This document shows, one piece after another, positions 60,334 to 64,000 of a DNA stretch of 64,000 nt. Numbering within the stretch: position 1 is the stretch's first letter; every line of letters begins with the position of its first letter. The notes below the pieces were generated by a model. The model was not told the origin of the DNA, searched no databases, and worked only from the letters and a program-made list of their open reading frames with translations. The stretch is taken from assembly GCA_947184155.2 (NCBI GenBank), contig CAMXCT020006578.1:953590-1017589 (forward strand). Reading direction: 5' to 3'. A program made the translations under genes and the position numbers. This DNA is from Cladocopium goreaui (lineage: Eukaryota; Sar; Dinophyceae; Suessiales; Symbiodiniaceae).

Positions 60334-60612
60334 ATGCCCAAAAACTTGGTCATAACTTATTTCAAAAACAAAGTTGAAGGATACAGAATGCAGGACAGGA
60401 AAATTCAGAGAGGGGTTGATGATGAAAACTACATTGATGACCAGTGGTGCTTAAAACATTTTTGTGGCAATTGCGGGATGAAGTTTAATCTTGAGACTAG
60501 GGGTGGTAAAATGTCAAGCAACTTCACCGCTCAAAGAATTGATAGGGCCCTGGGGCATTCAATTAACAGCTGTGCAGCACGGTGCTGTTGTTGTAATTCT
60601 TCTGCTCACTAA
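60334..60612 (+). CDS. HNH-like zinc-binding fragment, virus/mobile type
   Basis: The ATG at 60334 opens MPKNLVITYFKNKVEG. The end carries FCGNCGMKF (C-x2-C) and FTAQRIDRALGHSINSC followed by CCCCN, then TAA. The pattern C-x2-C ... RID-x4-GH-x2-NC-x4-C-x2-CN is that of HNH/endonuclease-VII-like zinc domains. These are often found at the end of proteins of Polinton-like elements and large DNA viruses; that family link is from memory. The fragment is AT-richer than its surroundings and directly follows minisatellite, so it is probably the surviving C-terminal end of a larger gene. Confidence 0.55.
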   Translation: MPKNLVITYFKNKVEGYRMQDRKIQRGVDDENYIDDQWCLKHFCGNCGMKFNLETRGGKMSSNFTAQRIDRALGHSINSCAARCCCCNSSAH

Positions 60613-60726
60613 TATTATTGAACATCATTTTTCAATAGCACTAATATCAAAATAAACATATACATTGATAATATGAGTTCAAAACAGGAAGTCATCAGAA
60701 ACAACTATTTTGAAAAAAACAGGTTT

Positions 60727-60890
60727 GGGATATCTATCTATCTATCTGTCTGTCTATCTATCTATCTACCTATCTACCTATCTACCTGTCTACCTATCTA
60801 CCTATCTACCTATCTACCTATCTACCTATCTACCTATCTACCTATCTACCTATCTGCCTATCTACCTATCAATCAATCAATCAATCAAGC
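60727..60890. repeat. CTAT/CTAC microsatellite
   Basis: (CTAT)n and CTACCTAT units end in (CAAT)n. Confidence 0.95.
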
Positions 60891-61296
60891 ATGAACCAAT
60901 GTGACGGGTGCAGGGATGTGCGCAAGTGATGAGGGGAAGTCGTGTCCGCAAGTGAGGGGTTTCCCATGTGACCGCCCACATCCACATCCATCACTACATA
61001 CCCATGAAGGCCAATCATATAAGTTGGTTAGTGCTAAACGCGCTGCCCATGTTTTCAGGGAATTGTTTTTTGTCCCCCAGAAGAACTCTTAGATTGGAGA
61101 ACCAGTATGGCCAGTATTTTGTCTTGCCGCAGGCGCACTACTCTCGGCGCGATGAAGCTGATTGGTACCACATTATAAGTGGTACTACGTAGTCATCATC
61201 CAGATCTGAGTCACGGCAAAAAACAAAAAACCGCAGCCGTCGCAAAGCTAACAAGCCCTCGCCTCTCCGCTCCCACACCCCGTCGGACCAACAGAC

Positions 61297-61506
61297 ATGG
61301 TGGGCCCAGTCCAGCGCGTTGTCTACGACCTGAAAGCGAGGTTCAATGGGGACAAGGCCCTTGTTCGGCGAGAGCTCCTCCGCCGTGGCTACCGCCCCGC
61401 GCGGGTCAGCCAGCTGCTCCTGGAGTGCGACCAATTCCCTCCTCAAAACCAGCGGCAGCGCGACAGGCAGAGCTTCCAGGACCTGAAGCTGATTGGTACC
61501 ACATGA
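61297..61506 (+). CDS. Small helical protein or exon (69 aa)
   Basis: ATG reads MVGPVQRVVYDLKARFNG, then VRRELLRRGYRPARVSQLLL, ending just into the repeated GAAGCTGATTGGTACCACAT segment and its TGA. The pattern looks like a compact helix-turn-helix-like unit, and GC and codon use are host-like. No family assigned; could be one exon. Confidence 0.45.
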   Translation: MVGPVQRVVYDLKARFNGDKALVRRELLRRGYRPARVSQLLLECDQFPPQNQRQRDRQSFQDLKLIGTT

Positions 61507-61661
61507 GCAGGATTGGGTGAGCATGTGGACAAGGAGACTGACTTCCTTCGGGAATTTGTCTTGCCGCAGGCGCACTACTCTCGGCGCGATGAAGCTGATT
61601 GGTACCACATGAGCAGGATTGGGTGAGCATGTGGACAAGGAGACTGACTTCCTTCGGGAAC
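61485..61661. repeat. 106-bp tandem duplication
   Basis: GAAGCTGATTGGTACCACAT starts at 61485 and 61591, followed by the same 50 bases. The preceding block (GTCTTGCCGCAGGCGCAC) is also present at 61131 and 61557. Confidence 0.9.
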
Positions 61662-62750
61662 TCAGAGCTTTACGTCCCTATGGGCCCTATGGGCTGATGG
61701 CATCAACATTTTCTTGACATCGCAGAAATTTCTTGGAAGATTTGGAAGTGTTTGTCGGCCTTGGTGCAACCCCCCGAACCTGCTCTAGTCAGCCGCTGCT
61801 TAGTCAGCCTGTACATATATAATATAGAGTAGGGTTCTTAAGAGGGGGGTCCAAGGGGGGGGTGGCCAAGGGAGCTTTGTGGATCTGAGGTTACAATGGC
61901 AACCTGCCACTTTAAGCTCTTAACCCTGTTTCCTAGAAGTTCTCACCCCCAGGTGCTCGCCACACCTTAAGCTCAGCAAACTTTCTTCTTCTTGTTGTTT
62001 ACCAAAACATGTGTACTGATTTCCATGTTGGAAAGACAGAAGGTGTGAAACACCAAAACACCGTAGCGAAATTATTTCAGCTGCGACAATGCGATACTTG
62101 GCGACAAGAAATGACGAGTTCCCAGAGACCGAATCCTTCTCCAGAGGCCCCCAGTAAAGGGATTGCTTGGGAGTGCTAGGGCTCCCTAAGCTTCCCTAAG
62201 CCTCCCCAATAGTGCTAGGGAGCTCCCTGGCCACCCAGAAATCGTACAAAAACCTGTGTTTTTCACAATTTGTGCAAATTTTATTGCGTTTTTTTGGGTA
62301 AGTCTGCGGTACTACACCCTATCCGTGCTTGGAATGTGGTGGGCTGGATGAAGAATCATGGTCCCCAGCGGATTAAGCTCGGTGACACATAAAAAATCAC
62401 GGGTCCCTAATTAAGTTTTATGCCGGTTCCAAATTTCATATCCCCTTAATTGTTCATTCTTGGTTACTGCCAAAACATGTATAAACCAGGAGTGCTAGGC
62501 ACCTCTCCAGACCCTTTGGTATTCCTTTAAGGGCCCTTATTGTTAGCACTGCTAGGGAACTCTATAAAAGGAATGGGGGTGGATCTAACATCACTAGGGA
62601 TACATGTTCACCCCCCCTTCCATCCCCCCCTTAAGCATCCTATAAATATAGTGTATCATAGCCATACCGGTCGATTGATTTGCAGCGCCGCAACCAAATA
62701 CAATGAACATATTGTGAGCTGCCAAAGATCCTGAAGAGGTTGGCTGTTGT
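61662..62750. other. Stretch without a supported gene
   Basis: It contains a coding echo at about 61737-61775 (DLEVFVGLGATP, as at 50824) and several GCTAGGGAGCTCCC-like repeats at 62175-62235. No other support. Confidence 0.35.
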
Positions 62751-63207
62751 TTGAAGAAACAACTGTTGGAGAATCGCTTGACTTGGTGCTCCGGTGCTTC
62801 TAATTTTTTATCAGCGCTTTCATCCATGTGTCAGTGGCTGCACGGTGCATGGAGGCCTAACCCAGCCAAAAGGCTTGAAACCAACAACCCGCAGCAACAA
62901 ACACCGCCTTCTGTCTTCCGACATCATGTGTGGACAGTGGACAGTTCATCACCTCTCAATTGTTTTTTTCTCAGCCCTCCCGACTTGAGCTATGAGACCC
63001 ATGGACCTGGTCGACTCCGAGCCAGCACCTGGCGTCCAAGAAGAATTGAGTCGCTTCGGGAGGCGAATTCTGCGTTGTTTTCAAGTGTTTTGTTGTTTTG
63101 ACGCACAAGACATAGGCAAGGCTTTTGCATGTGGGTGTCAAGCCGCTAGTCAAGCTGTGGAATTGGTTCAACGTAAGACAATCAGCACTGACAGCATGGG
63201 ACGCCGT
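62751..63207 (+). CDS. Candidate exons, unrecognised
   Basis: About 62995-63207 reads MDLVDSEPAPGVQEELSRFG, CFDAQDIGKAFACGCQAA and VELVQRKTISTDSMGRR. It is followed by GTAAGT, a canonical donor. An upstream frame (62751-62950) is open but less convincing. No family recognised. Confidence 0.45.
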
Positions 63208-63779
63208 GTAAGTACATGCTCAGTCAGTAGACACCTTTTGGAACCTGGCACCTTAAGCTGCAAACGAAAATATCTCTTTTGTATTCTTTTGAGAAGTCTT
63301 TTATACAGAACAACTTCCTGGTTGTTTTAAATATATTCAGTTGTCAGTCGTTTTCAGTGGTGATTGGATGTGGCCCGGTTTTGCAGGCGTTTGGTGCACA
63401 CCGAAGGGTGCCAGCAGGCCTGTGAGCATAGAATTGGCCGACATTCTCCGTGCAGTCCACAGCTAGTGTGTGAACCGAAAATTCACGCAAATTCAGAATC
63501 TGGTGTGGATCCCACATCAGGGAGTTGAAAATGATTGAGCACTGCAAACAGGTCCATTGGCAGTGGCAAATTTTCACCAGATTACATTGGTGGGCCAGCC
63601 GTGTGGGCCTCGGAAGCCAATTTGTGAGGCTCAGGAGTTGGAAATCCACGAAATGCGGCATGTTGTGGACAAGGCTGGGCTACCTGTGTGATCCTGTGCC
63701 TGGGATTCGTTGCACATGTTTCATGGCAATGCGATGCTTTAGTATGATTCTCAAGCAAATCTTCAACATATTTTTTTTG

Positions 63780-63925
63780 GCTTGAGCCTGTCCTCCTTCT
63801 CGTCCTCCCCCGTCCTCCTCTATGAAACTTCAGCTTTCCTTTCCCTATCCACTTACCTCTACTACTAGTATCTCATTATCTCTATCAAACTGAATCGCCT
63901 CACCTTTACACTTATCTCCCTTACC
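63780..63925. repeat. Dispersed repeat, shared with 55831-55985
   Basis: Same orientation, starting GGCTTGAGCCTGTCCTCCTT. After it, at about 63960, TGTGTGGCAGGTGCGGCG echoes the GTGGCAGGCG motif of the composite repeats. Confidence 0.85.
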
Positions 63926-64000
63926 CCGCGCTTGGTCGCTGCGTATCCCTCCTTACTTTTGTGTGGCAGGTGCGGCGTTTCGTGCTGATCTACCTGTCTA

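Overview
The window reads as nuclear DNA of a dinoflagellate, most likely of the Symbiodiniaceae/Suessiales type. Supporting signs are relict copies of the dinoflagellate spliced-leader sequence (24413-24456, probably 23916-23932), an intact copia retrotransposon and an intact very large LINE, many short candidate exons with GT/AG junctions, and a very large load of micro- and minisatellites. The genus assignment is inference. No tRNA, rRNA or CRISPR array was recognised.

Layout. 1-1817 is a 168-bp satellite array. 1818-4162 holds no recognisable gene and an AT-rich microsatellite. 4251-12583 is a young, full-length Ty1/copia element on the minus strand (LTRs differ at one base) with a 2558-residue gag-pol and a second well-formed ORF (9658-10218) overprinted in another frame; its flanks carry an unusually long direct duplication. 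12.78-14.77 kb holds candidate exons of an unrecognised gene. 15.8-23.7 kb holds candidate exons of a Q/A/G-rich gene; one of its introns appears to contain a 4.24-kb element (18577-22815) bounded by 108-bp terminal inverted repeats and a 5-bp target duplication TCCAT. That element carries a P-loop NTPase gene broken by a frameshift, two tandem arrays, and an AT-rich three-ORF cassette (C2H2 zinc finger protein, GIY-YIG nuclease, small basic protein) whose ORFs share an upstream motif resembling a large-DNA-virus promoter. No transposase was found in it. This is the strongest candidate for an undescribed system.

24.4-32.8 kb is a LINE: tandem spliced-leader relicts, ORF1 (a polytopic membrane-like protein), then ORF2 in an overlapping frame with OTU protease, zinc finger, APE endonuclease, reverse transcriptase and C-terminal zinc-binding regions. 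33.0-38.5 kb holds candidate exons of at least one gene, two with perfect phase. 39.8 kb holds an exon like the last part of an EamA transporter. 40.2-42.0 kb is repeat-rich. 43.98-45.0 kb is the clearest host gene, a Gfo/Idh/MocA-family dehydrogenase lacking its N-terminal exon. 46.9-51.1 kb holds scattered exons. 52.4-60.3 kb is mostly minisatellite plus a second copy of a composite repeat also seen at 34-35 kb. 60.3-60.6 kb is an HNH-like fragment of viral or mobile type. 61-64 kb has a few small candidate exons and duplications.

The genes do not form an operon or pathway. The story is a gene-poor eukaryotic locus colonised by three kinds of mobile DNA (copia, LINE, TIR element) and several satellite families.
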